Shown here piece by piece: positions 34,637 through 47,449 of a DNA stretch of 64,000 nt (its first letter is position 1; each line of letters starts with the position of its first letter). Location of the stretch: the NCBI GenBank assembly GCA_027405735.1, contig JAPEHQ010000001.1, positions 1,054,001 to 1,118,000 on the forward strand. The letters run 5' to 3'. This DNA is from Mucor racemosus. Its lineage: Eukaryota; Mucoromycota; Mucoromycetes; Mucorales; Mucoraceae. A program made the position numbers and the translations under genes. The notes under the pieces were generated by a model. The model was given only the letters and a program-made list of their open reading frames with translations, searched no databases and was not told where the DNA came from.

Positions 34637-37600
34637 ATGTGGTTTATAATAACCTTTCTGAGTTTTTTATCACTTGAGTTTATTAAATGTATAGAAATAG
34701 ATGAAATTGGACAGCTGGGTTTCGCGGGAAACTATGCAGGCATTTCCAATGTAAAAAGTAATTTACAATTCGAATCAATATATAATACAAATTTAATACA
34801 ACAAAAAGACAATATATTTGAGGAAATAGCAACATTTAATGGAAATATTACAGCATCTTGCACCATTGGAGACGATATTTATCTTGGTGGTCAATTTGAA
34901 ACTGTCAACGAAACAATATTTAATCATATTGTTAAATATAATACACAATCAAATCAATTTCAACCGCTTGAACAAGGAATCAATGGATCCGTTTATAGTT
35001 TATATTGTGATGAAATTGATGATATTGTTTACGTTGGTGGTAATTTTACTCAAAATGCGATACAATGGGATATTAAAAATAATCAGTGGATTCAAGTCCC
35101 TTGGAAAGGTTTCAATGGGCCTGTTTACACAATAACAAGAAATAACAAATATAATACCATCTTATTTGGTGGTAGATTTGATGCTACTAGTGATGGGCAA
35201 TTTTTTAATTCAAATACAAGCCAACTTGTACCATTGAGCTCACCTACTGTAAATATATACTAAAAACACTTTACTCCTTAACTAATCAATGCTTCTTCTT
35301 TTTTTAATAGTCTATATCTTCAGGAAATGGTGCTTTATTTGGTTCTTTTAATGACCCAAATAATATAATTTGCCCAGCTAAATCATCTCCAGAATCAGCC
35401 GGTAATCCATGGTATCTGCAAGATGGTGTCCCTGGTTATTGGGATGCAAACTTTATCAATCCAATTGAACCAACTGTATTCAGATTATCGAATACACATA
35501 CAGATAGAGGAACCATTTCATTCAATATACTCGCTTTAGGATTGAATGAATACTTTAATTTGTCTTATATCGATCCAACTACTCAACAAACAGTGCAATG
35601 CTCAACTGATTGTATTTTATCAAATGATACATATCAAGATTTCGCAGTATTAGATTCAATGACATCAAGTGGAATCCGTATTAATATCAATAGTTGGTAT
35701 GGTAATGGAGGTGGATTAGGATATGTTCAAATGTTTCAATCAGGTATACAATTAAAAATGAAAAAGTGATGCTAAATGATGCTTATTCATACATATATAT
35801 ATATATACACGTCTTCTTAGATATATCTGTAAACCCTCATCTGAATACAAATAATAGTTCTCAATGTAATCCTTCTGCATCATCTACACAAACAATAGTT
35901 ACAGGAAATTGGCAGGATGTGTATGTTTATGGATATTATCAAACCGTCTTGGAAGCAAATATGCCATTTTCTGAACTTGCAACGTCGAATTTAGCTTTAG
36001 TTTATGAACCGTAAGTTTTCGTATTTTATATACAAAGACTTATTATTTACTTCTCCTAATATTGTTTATTTTTAGAAATATCCCTGCGCAGGGCCAATAC
36101 GACATTTATGCAACAACACCTGGATGTGTTGGCAGTTCAAATTGCTTTCAAAGAACTCAAGTGGAATATCAATTACAATTATCGCCTGGCGTTGTAAACA
36201 CTATTATATCAGATCAAAATACATTTTCAGATCGCCGTACTCTTTTGTACAGTGGATCTATTTCTCCTGTATCTTCAACATTTAGACCTTCAATTACGCT
36301 CAAACCAGCTACAAATGCGACAAAACCAGATGGAGATAATATTAGCATCATGGCTGATACAATAGAATTTGTAAGAAACATAACAGCTCCTCCGCTTGTC
36401 AGTATTCTGGAATATACCCCATCTCTAAATAACGCATCCGATAACACTACAATATCATGGAAACCACTTAATCGTATGGTGTCAATAGCTACAATTTCGT
36501 CCTGCTGTACTGATTTTTTTTTTCTTTTCCTTGATTAGAACAATTGCCTCTTGGGTCTACAGTCTACTCAATAGATGCATCTGATGGTGATTTATTGTAT
36601 ATTGGAGGTCAATTTGTTTCTTCAACGAATACTACAGATGTTGTATTTCAAAATATTGTGTCTTATAGCAATTCCTTGGGCCAACTTTTATCGCTTAATA
36701 ATGAACCAATATCAGGATTAAACGGAAAAGTGTCAAAATTAATCTTGCAGGCCTCAAGTAAGTTTCTAAATATATATATGTGTGTAACAAACATTTCAAA
36801 ATAGGAAAACTTAAAAAACATTTGAAATAAGCTTTATATGTAGGAGGTGAATTTAACACAACATTGGCTATAGGAACAGCAAATTTATCTAATATTGCAC
36901 AATTTGATACCTTACAAAAGACATGGAGTAGCCTGGGAAATGTAAAAGATAATATATTAAATTTAACTATCGACCTGAATTATTCATTGTCTATTATCGT
37001 TTTTTAGGGGGTAGATGGCCCTGTCAATAACTTAATTTTATCAACAAATAATGAAACTTTAACAGTATCCGGATCATTCAATAATCGACTCACACCTGAT
37101 CCAAAGCTTTCGATCGGCAACGCCTTATGGGACATAAATAAAAAATCATGGATTGAACGTGAATCCTTAATCATTGGCAATATTGCAGCTGATGTGACGA
37201 AACAACAAAGATATTTTGCTGGTGCATTGCTTGGAGCACAGACGTATCGTGCCGATCTTGTTACATCTAACAATCTCACTACATCATCCGTTGTACTAAA
37301 TCAGTCATCAATTATCACAGCAGGTGTCACTTGGATTAACAATCAAACTAGACCATTCACAACAGTTACCATCATTGCTGCGTACAATCAAAATACAACA
37401 ACAATATCCATGTACAGTAACAAAATATGGACTTTGATTGATGTATTTAATGGGAAAGTTAATACATTGGCTGCCTTTCAGAATAAACTTTTCGTTGGTG
37501 GTCAATTTCCATCTATGCAAAATCGATCTGCAAGTTTAGCAATGTACGATTTGGCTAGTAATAATAGGATGGTTACTGTGAGTGGTGCTTTAGGTAAAGT

Positions 37601-39147
37601 CAAATACGTTAACAAAATATACTTTTATACTTATCTAAAATGAAAATAGACGCTAATGGAAACCCAGGAATTGTCAATACTATCAAGATACATCCTGATG
37701 GTAAACGCATCGTCATTGGAGGGCAATTCACAAGAGTCGGTCTGTTTGATTGTGACGCTATTTGTGTCATGGATCCAAATATTCGACAATGGAATAACCT
37801 TGCATTAGGATTGTCAGGCACAATATATGATATAATCACTTATCCTGGGCAGGACGGACAAAAATTGACAGCAGTTGGTAACTTGCAGATACAAAATAAC
37901 CCCACAAACTTTGCCACGTTATCAGGCACCGACACACTTTGGGTCACTCAATCCAACGCAGATCAGTTACCTGGAATACCAACAACTGCTGTTAATGGAC
38001 TGGAAGCGGATATCTTAATTGCAGGGGAAAGGTAAATAATTATTGCCATCTATTTTTATCGAAAAAGTGTTGATATTGAAATACTTTTTTTAAATCAATA
38101 GTGCGTCAAATTACTTTGTTGGATCTGTAAATGAAGGCAAATTTACATCACTTGCCGCAAATCTAGGTCCCGGAACCAATATTAGTCAGTTACTCTTGGT
38201 GCCTGTAACAAGCTCTACAGAACAGCGATTTCCATCTGGCACACAAAATATGTTATTAGCCGTTGGTAATTTAAATGTAAACAATTTCGGTAATACTAGT
38301 GCAGCATTATATGATGGGTCCACATGGAACCCATATCTACTTACAACACAAATCGATGGTCAACCAGGCATTATCTATCAAATTATTCATACCACTGATT
38401 TTAATGGAATCAAAAACGCTCGCAGTAAGTTCTTACGGTTGATAGTAATATCAATATACTAATAATTGTATAATAGAATATCTGTCAGTTGCTGCTGTCA
38501 TTTTGATTTCAATTGCTATATCGACGGGTATATTATTTGCAATGAGTGCAGTTGGCCTCATATTCTTGTTTAAGAAACACAAAAATGCTCAAGGACCAGA
38601 TGCAATGCCGCCTTGGTCACCCTCTAATCGATTAATCGATTCATTTGGCCTATTCAATACCGGCACACTAGGAGCATCAGCTATTTCTGCAACTGCGCCT
38701 ACAACAACCGCTGCTGCCGCTGCTGCTGCTGCTGCTGCCGCCGCTACTGTGGCAACTAGTAGATCTGTTACAGGGCCTTCTAATGCAACATCGAGATCTA
38801 TTTTTTCACATGATGATGCAGGTGATCTAGGTATATCTCCTACAACTACGGTTGTAAACCCTCTGCCTATCAGCGCTGCCGCTGCTGCAGCAGGAATCCT
38901 ATCATTCGATGCAATGATTGCCTCAGCAAAAGCAAGCCATGCTGGAACTATTAGTGAAACTAATCCCAAATTATTTTATGCAAAATACCCATTTAAAGCG
39001 CAAGAATACGGTGAATTAAGTTTAGAAGCAGGAGATACTATTGTTGTTACAGATACAACAGATAATATTTGGTGGTTGGGCTATAAAGATGGTGGTGCAA
39101 ACAGACCTCTATCAGGCGTATTTCCTAGTAACTATGTCAAGCCATAA
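34637..39147 (+). CDS. RAX2: Rax2-like polarity landmark protein with C-terminal SH3 domain
   Basis: Ten exons: 34637-35248, 35311-35743, 35821-36010, 36076-36473, 36539-36757, 36844-36941, 37008-37593, 37650-38031, 38102-38424 and 38477-39147, giving 1303 aa. An N-terminal signal peptide (WFIITFLSFLSLEFIKC) precedes a large, Asn-glycosylation-rich ectodomain with kelch-like blades such as DDIVYVGGNFTQN, LLYIGGQFVSS, NKLFVGGQFPS and RIVIGGQFTRV, the Rax2 signature. A transmembrane helix at about 1085-1112 is followed by a Thr/Ala-rich cytoplasmic linker (poly-Ala near 1150-1165). The final 60 residues (1244-1303) are an SH3 domain: AKYPFKAQEYGELSLEAGD, NIWWLGY, GVFPSNYV. Yeast Rax2 marks previous division sites and pairs with Rax1; ascomycete hyphae use it at the tip. 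The SH3 end is in frame within the last exon, so it is part of this protein. Confidence 0.87.
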
Positions 39148-39404
39148 ATAACATTAATTTTAATTTATAAATGTATAAAAGCATCTTTATCATACTATGC
39201 TTTCATTGTATTAAATATATTCATCTTCTATAATATACTTTTTCGTTTCCATGTTTACATTCCATTTGAAGTTTCAATTCTTTATTTCGTTGAATATATT
39301 ACAGAATGATACTCATTTCAAGATTTTCTTTCTATAAACAATCTTATATATAATAAATAGCGTTTATGGTATACCTTGGACACTTAAAAATATATATGAA
39401 TTGG
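39148..39404. other. 3' flank of the Rax2-like gene
   Basis: AT-rich DNA with candidate polyadenylation signals, ending where inverted repeat A copy 2 begins. Confidence 0.35.
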
Positions 39405-40600
39405 TTGTATTATGCTACCTATTCCTAAATTTATTTTATATCTTATGAAAGTCCCAAAAGCGCATAAAATTCGCTAGCTTTTTCTTAAAAACTGGGTCCC
39501 ACTTTTCATTACTGCTCAACTTTTTTTTTCACTAAATAACACCAAGAAAAAATTATATGCCAATGTACCTGAGATGTTCGGCTTTAATCCAAAAATAAGT
39601 ATCCGGAATATCCTACTTTTTGCAGTTGGTATTAATTTTTCAATGTTAAGGTTTCAGATTTTTTACGCGTATTTTACTGCTAATGTATTGAAAATTTTGA
39701 GGCTTCATATCTCCAGAAAAAATTAAGCTATACTACCACTTTTTAATAATAAAATTTACTTATTTTGAGGCGCTCTATAACATATTTCAATATAAAAAAA
39801 TTTTGAGCACTTTTATTTTTTTTTCATTTTTTTGGGCATTTATATAGTAAGTTTCAAATATTGGTTAAATTGAGTAACGTTTTTTTTGCATTCATGTCAT
39901 CCAGCTCGTTGAGCTCTCTCAGACCCAATTTAGAGTTTTTCGAAATATTAATTTTTCGTAGAGATATACTCAAAAATATGTACAAAAAGGTACCTTCATT
40001 TCTAGCTTCCATTTTTCCCTTATATACCCTCATCCCAAATTCTGAATCTGAAAATTTTTTGAACAAAAGTCTGGTTTTCTCTACGAAAAATGCAGTTAGA
40101 AGATTCCACAATAGCTCGATCGATAGATAGTGTTTTTGCGCATAATTTTAATTAGTTGTATTTTAAACATGTTTATTAAAAGTGATGTGTATCTTCAAAA
40201 AACATTCAAAATTCCAATTGCATTTTACGCAAAATTTAATGTGGAATATTTGTCTGATTTTTATTTAGATAGATGCAAAATCCAAAACTGTACAAAAACT
40301 ACTTAATACGCTAGGTTGATTTACTTTGCAGTTCATGAGCAATTAAACGATTTTGTTATTTTCATCATTTTTCGTCCATTTTTTAAAATAAATTTTGGAA
40401 CCCAGTTATCATAAGCTGTAAGCTGTGATATCGACTATTATTTTGATTATCTCGATGAAAAATCAATATTTTTCGCTAAAACAAAAAATGCAGAGTAGCT
40501 TTCAATCGGATATGTCATATGAATACAAAAAACTAATATGTAAGCTATAGTATTTAAATTTTATAATCGATTTCTGATATCCTACGGATCAACCAGCATA
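39405..40600 (-). repeat. Dispersed AT-rich repeat A, copy 2 (inverted)
   Basis: Reverse-complement counterpart of 15600-17095 and 54660-56035. Its left edge at about 39405 (TTATGCTACCTATTCC) corresponds exactly to the right edge of copy 1, so this is probably a true element end. In the other direction the similarity fades between 40520 and 40600. The internal segment around 39870-40060 contains the same pair of overlapping ORFs, one per strand, seen in the other copies. Confidence 0.85.
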
Positions 40601-41221
40601 CATGACAATGACAACTACTGAAATTAACAAGTAAACGACCTCTTCATGTATAAATAGAGCTATAGTACAATGTGTTTTGTATCAATTTTTTAAAAATAAT
40701 AATGAGATCCATTATTGATTTTGATAACTGCACTTGAAAAATCCTAAAAAGCCGTAAACTCGTTTAATTGATGCTCAATAATTAATATCAAAAAAAAAGT
40801 AAATAGGGTCATCTACTGGCTGGTTTTAGTTTTTCAGAAAACATATAATGGCACGACCTCATTGTTGTTATTTAAAAGGTATTATCTATCAGATATAGAC
40901 GACGCAAAACTATATAAAATGAACTAATATACATAGCTAACGGAGGGAATTTCGAAAAGTTACCACACATCACATATTTTTGTTTTATAGGGTGTTATTA
41001 CAAAGAACAAAATATAGCTTATATTTATATATTATATTTCAAATACTCATTCATATTGAACTTAATAATTTAGTACATTAATTAGCTTTGGTAGGCTAAA
41101 AGAATTAACTTCTTTTTGATGTTTCGTCTTTGCTACTTAGCAGTTTCTTGAACTTGTATATTACATAAGCATCGTGAGCCTAATTAAAATACTATAAGAA
41201 AATTGTATATTGGTTTTTATA
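40601..41221. other. AT-rich spacer
   Basis: No supported feature; it leads into the 3' end of the minus-strand membrane protein gene. Confidence 0.35.
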
Positions 41222-41914
41222 TTATTTAACAACCTGCACTCCTAAGAAAGCGACCGCCAGGATCAACGCCAAAATACTAAATATACCCAGTTTGATGAGT
41301 TTTCTGGTCGTTATGGGTTCTTGAGTTAGGGCTTTATCTTTCAAATCCTCTTCTTCCTGATAGATAACAGTGGCGACAACTTGATAGATCAAGTATGGCG
41401 AATATGAAATTGCAACACATCTCAAGTAGAAATATGTTTGCAATAACTGTTGAGAATTCTACATTAAATATATATAAATATTGGTTAATTAGCTGCCAGT
41501 TGCTCCAATGCATGGTTAAAATTACATAATAACATCCCGAGAGGCCTATAAGATACATGTTGATTCGCAGTATCTCTAAAGCATCCCAAACAATGTCTGA
41601 ATGAGACAGTTTGAAAAAGTAATATCTCTCGCCAACCACATCTATATTATATCTATGTTAAAACTTCTGGTTTACGGAAATCCCTTGCATATTGGTTTAG
41701 TTTACCTGGATAATTTACCGCTTCCATGTTCAAGTTATACATGGAAAACAAAGATGATGTCTAAAATAATGCACATGTAATTGATAAATCTATTTTAAAA
41801 GATCTTTGTATGGGGCTTTTCTATTACCACACCATAAAAAATGCCCATCAAAACACCGGCTTTCAAGGATAAACAACAGTAGCATTTGTTTGTTTTTAAT
41901 TGAATGCTATCCAT
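41222..41914 (-). CDS. Small multi-pass membrane protein, function unknown
   Basis: Four exons on the minus strand: 41914-41828, 41760-41706, 41641-41526 and 41458-41222, giving 164 aa. Phases close at every junction. Hydrophobic segments suggest four membrane helices: about residues 14-36 (CLSLKAGVLMGIFYGV), 65-85 (ILRINMYLIGLSGCYY), 100-118 (ISYSPYLIYQVVATVIY) and 140-160 (LGIFSILALILAVAFLGVQVV). An acidic loop EEEDLKDKALTQEP lies between the last two. The N-terminal Cys-rich KCYCCLSLKAG pattern occurs in small fungal tetraspan proteins of unknown role. I cannot name the family. Start chosen as the ATG opening the first hydrophobic exon; an acceptor at 41642 was preferred over one 11 nt upstream, which gives an immediate stop. 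Confidence 0.68.
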
Positions 41915-42180
41915 TGTATTTTTATGAATTCAAGAGAAGTAAAAGAATGTTAAGCACAGCCTCATAAATGGAGTAACTCATTTATTATCTTTCAACATAA
42001 TTTCTAAAAGTCGTACATAATATACTTTAGTTGTACCAGAGACTACATTCAACTACAGCCATCAAGATTCATAAATCTGTAGACTTGAAAATCAATAAAA
42101 AAAACTACCACATTAAAGACTTGTCGTTCAATGATTTTAGATTAGTTGAAAACAATTCATTTCATTTCATTTCATTGATG
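41915..42180. other. Spacer upstream of the small membrane protein
   Basis: AT-rich with TTCATTTCATTTCATTTCATT pentamer repeats at about 42158-42176. No gene. Confidence 0.4.
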
Positions 42181-42189
42181 CTGTGATAC

Positions 42190-42562
42190 AAAACAACACT
42201 TCTTCCCAGCTGAATTAAAAAATGCTGCTTATGTAACCAAGGCTCAATTATTTTCTCCATTTTTATAGAGAATTTATTACTGAGCCTTGTATGATGGATA
42301 CTTGGTTTATCAAAGCATTTTATAACAAACGCTTCCAAGATGAACTCCAGATTTTAGACCACTTATTAAAATATGTATGATAGAATTAAATATGTTATGG
42401 ATGTATTATTATATGCGGTTGAAACGAGAAAAAGATCTTCATTTGGGTTGTGTAAAAACGCTTAGATTACAACAGCCAATCAGTCAACGTCGGTTACTCA
42501 TAATGAAAAAAGAAACCACGTTTTATCAAATACAATCATCCTATCTTGCTTGGTATCTCTAG
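42190..42562 (+). pseudogene. Degenerate coding remnant, unidentified
   Basis: Several protein-like stretches are readable but interrupted: FPAELKNAAYVTKAQLFSPF (about 42203-42265), then MMDTWFIKAFYNKRFQDELQ (42291-42350), then VMDVLLYAVETRKRSSFGLC (about 42395-42455), each in a frame broken by stops or shifts. The organised composition differs from surrounding AT-rich DNA, so I read it as an eroded gene or transposon fragment. Family not recognised. Confidence 0.35.
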
Positions 42563-43027
42563 GGGAAAAAAGGTAAACGAATATTCCCCCCCCTTTAAAA
42601 ATGATATGATAAATTTGATGTATGCATGAGCACATGAAAATAGCATTGTAGCGCATAATATGTAAACATTACAAGCATTTGTTAAAAATGTTTGCAATTT
42701 TAGCCACAGAAAAAAAAAAAAAAAACTTGCAAGGATTTTTTCTCATCGATGGAAGGGGGTTATCTTTTCTCTGTTGCTGAAATACATAAACTTGACAGGG
42801 ATTAAAACCAATGTAATTTTTACTTGGAGTTGCACAACAGGATTAAAAGCCTAATTTTTTCATTTATTTTATCCCGTCCGATATTTTTTCCATTGAGTTA
42901 ATGGTTTAAAGTCCTTTTGTTTTCCTCTTGTCAGGAGGAGTCAGGACAGCCTTTTTAAAATTTTCCAGTAAATCTTCTCACTTTTCTTTCTCTTTTTCTT
43001 TTTCTATATCAATAAATCTTTATTTAT
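42563..43027. other. Promoter-side spacer of the TBC gene
   Basis: Contains an A19 run near 42709-42725 and a CT-rich leader (TTTTCTTTCTCTTTTTC, about 42980-43000) directly before the start codon. No ORF. Confidence 0.4.
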
Positions 43028-44460
43028 ATGCTCCAACTCCAGTCAAACGTTGCCCGACAAAGACAACAGTTATATCAAAACATGCAACAAGATGAAGCTT
43101 TGTCTATATTAAACGATTTCAATGAAATTTTACAGTCTGAAGTTTATGTAGATCTTGAAAGACTGCGGATATTAGCTCGACATGGTATTCCTACTGAATT
43201 ACGCGGGGTAATGTCCTTGGGTTATTTTCTTAGTTTTGTGCGTATCTAATCTGTTGTTGGATTGTAGGAAGTTTGGAAATTTCTTTTGGGCGTGGAACAA
43301 GCAGATCGATGTAAATATTTAAAATAAGAATATGACATTTTGAGCGAAACTTATGTTAAAATGTTTATATAAAAAAAAGCCAAGGAATTGTCCAGTTCCA
43401 AAGCAAGAAGTGAAGAGTATGATCAAATGGATAAAAATGACCCGGAAATAGCTAGAAAAGTTCGAGGCGAGGTTTCTCGGTATCAATTACGAACACCTGA
43501 ATTAGCTGGGAAACACTACACAGAAAGATTCGCAAATATCATAACAGCATTTTTGAATACAAATCGGGATGTTGAATACCATCCTGCTCTTGTTACGTTG
43601 AGTGCGCCATTTATACATGCACTTGAGAAGGAATGTGATGCTTATTTTTGCTTTGAAAGATTAATGCAAGCCATTGGTATGAATTATTGATTGGGTTTAT
43701 AAGTGTGTTTTGTACTGATTATTAGCTCTAGCGGATGAATATGATACCAATAATACTGTGAAAGAGCATGTTGCAAATTTCATGACTCTTTTCCGATATG
43801 TTTTACCAGACTTGTAAATATCAATTATCTCTTTTTTTTTTATATATATATATATTTACATATTATTGCATATAAATAATTTTACTCTAAAACCGCGTGA
43901 TGTTTTATATTTCTCTAACCAACTTACTTTTTTGTACCACCTTTTTTTTTTTATATAGACGAAATTATTTTGAAGAAGAAGAAGTTGATTTAAATGAATT
44001 CACAACATCCTGGCTACAATATTTATTATCAAAAGAAATGAAATTCGATAATCTTGTTCGGTTATGGGGTAAAATTATCCAGTAAAAATATCTCTGGGTA
44101 AACATAACTCATTTTTTTCTCTTGTTAGATTCTTACTTTTCAATGCCTGATCCATTAGAATTTCACCCATTTGTTTGTCTAGGTAAAACTAAAAAAATTC
44201 AAGGTACAATCAAATATTTACTTGTTTTTACTTTATTAGCCATCTTGAGAAATGCTAGAGAAAATTTAGAGGATCTTGAACAATCCGAAATCCGAACCAT
44301 GCTACTTCGTCTACCTTTTATGGATATGCAACCTGTAAGCATCTATTTGTAATCTTTATTATCATCGATTAATTTCTTTATTTAGATAATCGCTGAAGCT
44401 TATAATTTGCGCCATGAAACAATGGAAAGACAATTATTTGAAGAAAGCGAAATGCTGTAA
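43028..44460 (+). CDS. TBC-domain protein (putative Rab-GAP, glutamine finger apparently absent)
   Basis: Eight exons: 43028-43207, 43268-43310, 43380-43676, 43726-43813, 43959-44068, 44129-44182, 44240-44334 and 44386-44460, giving 313 aa. The TBC start LARHGIPTELRGEVWKFLLG is clear, with a VRGEVSRY segment where the family has the arginine-finger motif IxxDxxR. Downstream helices (FTTSWLQYLLSKEM, NLVRLWDSYFSM, FVCLAILRN) match the end of a TBC fold. The expected YxQ glutamine finger is replaced by YHPALVTLSAPF. Active TBC proteins use both fingers to accelerate GTP hydrolysis on Rabs, so this one may be a weak or non-canonical GAP. The N-terminus (28 aa) is Gln-rich. Subfamily uncertain. 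Confidence 0.8.
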
Positions 44461-47449
44461 CTTTTAATAATTATACACAAAAAACACGATTATTATATAT
44501 ATAAAAAAAGTTTATAACCATTTGTGTGTGTGTATGGATCTTGAAGCTATGGTGCGTGAGGACACGTGTGCAAATGATACTCTTTGATAAGTTTATTATC
44601 TTTATCTTCAACAAACCAGTGATCTCCATTGATCTTTTGTACACCCTCTCTTTGTCTCATTGTATCACTGTTACATACATCAAAATTAAAGTACAGTCTA
44701 TACCCAATCATCTTGAGACTGATGTGAATATATATTTACAATTTATTAACTTGGTTTTATTTATTTAGTTTAAATACCAATGAATGATTTTAACTAGACC
44801 TAGAAATTTTAAATATCTTCATTATATGGCGATAAAACCATTAGTTGTAGGAATATTTGGATAAAAAAAATATTCCTAGGTAACAGCTGTAGCTTTTTGT
44901 ATGCCCAACAATTACTAGCACTTTTTTAATCAGAATAATGCATTATTATTATATATATATATATACGGTATATAAATATATACCATCAATAATATTTGAA
45001 TTTGCATAATAAAATACAGTAAGCGGTGCTTAAATCATGAGTGCTGCCGGTTGTTTGATTTGGGACGAAAAAAATTGTCGATTTTCAAAATTTTGAGCAT
45101 TAAAATGTTTTTTCTATAAATAAGTTGAATTTAACACCAATAGCTTTGTAAGTAAATATTGTTGCATTACATAAAGTGCATACCACGATATTTTTTATTT
45201 AGATATTTCTCATCAAATCAAACATTATTTTCGAAAATTCAAAAAGCCGATTTTATCTAAAAAGTCAAAATAATTGGCGCAAAACCTCAAGTTAAACATC
45301 ATGAGCATAAGCAATGCGACATTATGATTATTTTATATTAATAGTCATCTTAGTAAAAAGTCTCATTTTTTGGATCAAAAATTGCATTATGTCCAAATAG
45401 GTATTTTTGGCTACTATCGTAAGGAAAAATGGAGGATGAAATCATGGACAAAAAATAATCGTAAAACTACAACGGATTCTAACTACAGGTGGAGGGCAAT
45501 CGTTTAGTATTACTATCAGTTATGCAAAATGTAGTCTGGATAGATAAAAGAAGCGTTTTTTAAGCCCATTTTGTGGAACAATGCAATATACTACCAGTAC
45601 TTTTGAAAATCGGTAATCAGGCCTATATGGTTTATATATAGCATATGAACTATCTTTTTATTAGCGAGATTCAAGTCATGCGTATTTGTGTATGCAAATG
45701 CTCCAATTTGATATTGTCAAATGCATTAATACATACTACAAACAAATCAATCATTACTGCTAATCAAAGAAATCATTCTAATGCCATTTTTTAAAAGATT
45801 TTAATCACCTATTTTTTTTAACTAAACCGTTGATTTATATTTTCCATAGCTTTTGTAGATATATACTTACATTCTGATACTTTTCATTATAGCAATTTGT
45901 ACGAAAGTAATAAAAAATACAGGTGAGAGTGTCTTCAATGCTGGTTTATAACTTAGTTTGAAGATTCTTCTCATGACACATTCGAAAAGTAAAAGCAATG
46001 CCAAAGGGGAGGGAAAAAATTCAAAGGGCGGATTTTTACATCAATGGTCGAAGAGCAGTTTAATAAATAGGGTTACCCTTAAGAACTTTCCAAATGGATT
46101 TACTGAGTACTGTAAAAACGCCTTGAGATGCTCGCATCTGCCTGAAGCCAAACAACTCTATAGAGTCTCCATAAAAACCTACTATTATTGGAAGCATTGA
46201 AAAAAAAAAAAAAAAAAAAGCATTTACAAGAAACCAAAACATTTTCATTTATTGTTTGAATAATATAGATGCAAAAAGTTTGAAACTTCCTTTAGTTCTC
46301 AAAACAACTATATAGTTATAATGATTGACAGGACCAACCCATGAGAAGGTAGAAGTTCATATGATCCCAAAAAAGTAACAACAACAAAAGCAGAATTGTT
46401 GTTGTATGTACATACAAAGCGAGTTTAAATCAAAATGAAGAATTGTTCCCATATATTAGCTTCAGGAGCAATAGAAAAAAGCTTGGTTAAACTTTATTTA
46501 TTTATACATAAATTACATGGAAACGTCTTGAAAATCTTTCAATTGAAGATATCCTCTCACCAACAATATCCGTTATAAAAATACTATTCTGCCTAGCAGC
46601 AAATCCAATACTATTTAACTTTTGCTTTGAATGCAGGAACATGCTTGCGCACAACATCTTATAAAAAAGCTGTCTTTCAAACTATTCCATAAGGTTCGTG
46701 CACAAGACTAACAATAGATATCATTGTTTTCTATTTACAATATTTGTAGTGTAATACAAATAGTATTACACCGTTTATAAGATTCTTATAGTGGATTTGA
46801 CCCTTAATACTTGTTGAAGTCTAAAGACGTTATGCAATTACAAGCTTGTAGAGTATCATGTCAATGTAGGCCAAACTATTTATATACGATAAAATATATA
46901 TTTAGAAATTAGCGCTAATTAACTAAATGTACAATATATTTATTCAAAAATGTATAAATTTATTAAATGCATCGTGTCATAATTATATTCAAGAGTACAA
47001 GGATGTCTTTGATTTTATAATTGCTGATCCTTTTTTTCTTATTTTGATTAATTATGAGCATCTCTATAAATTGCCAAGTGAATTCGTTGGCTTTGCTTTT
47101 CAGTAGCACAGATGACCCTTTAATCTTCACTATTTTTAGCAGCAGTTATCCAACTTTTTTTTTTTTTTTTTTTTTCATACGTTCAGAGGTATTCAATTGC
47201 TATTTTTACATTATTTAAACACTATTTGATTCGATGATAACAAATCGTTTTGTAAATAAAGCAAAGAAGCGAATACTAGATGATATTTCATTATGAATAT
47301 AAGCTTATGTTTCAATGACAAATAGCAAATACCTCGGTTTACATATCACAAAAACGGAGTGGCTCCGATTGATTTGTTCATGATCACAGATCCGAATCTT
47401 CAAAATGAAAGAAATCATTGGGGAAAACGAAGCCAAACAGACAACAAAC
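44461..47449. other. Long gene-poor spacer
   Basis: AT-rich with (TA)n at 44950-44965, A-tract at 46201-46219, and a T24 tract at 47156-47176. An 80-codon ORF at 45958-46200 reads straight into the A tract. A CACACGTGTG-like site (GACACGTGTG) is at 44564. I cannot support a gene here. Confidence 0.4.

Noticed and set aside
38589..38969. Minus-strand Ala-rich ORF opposite the Rax2 tail
   Set aside because: Shadow of GCT/GCC-rich poly-Ala and Thr codons of the real gene.
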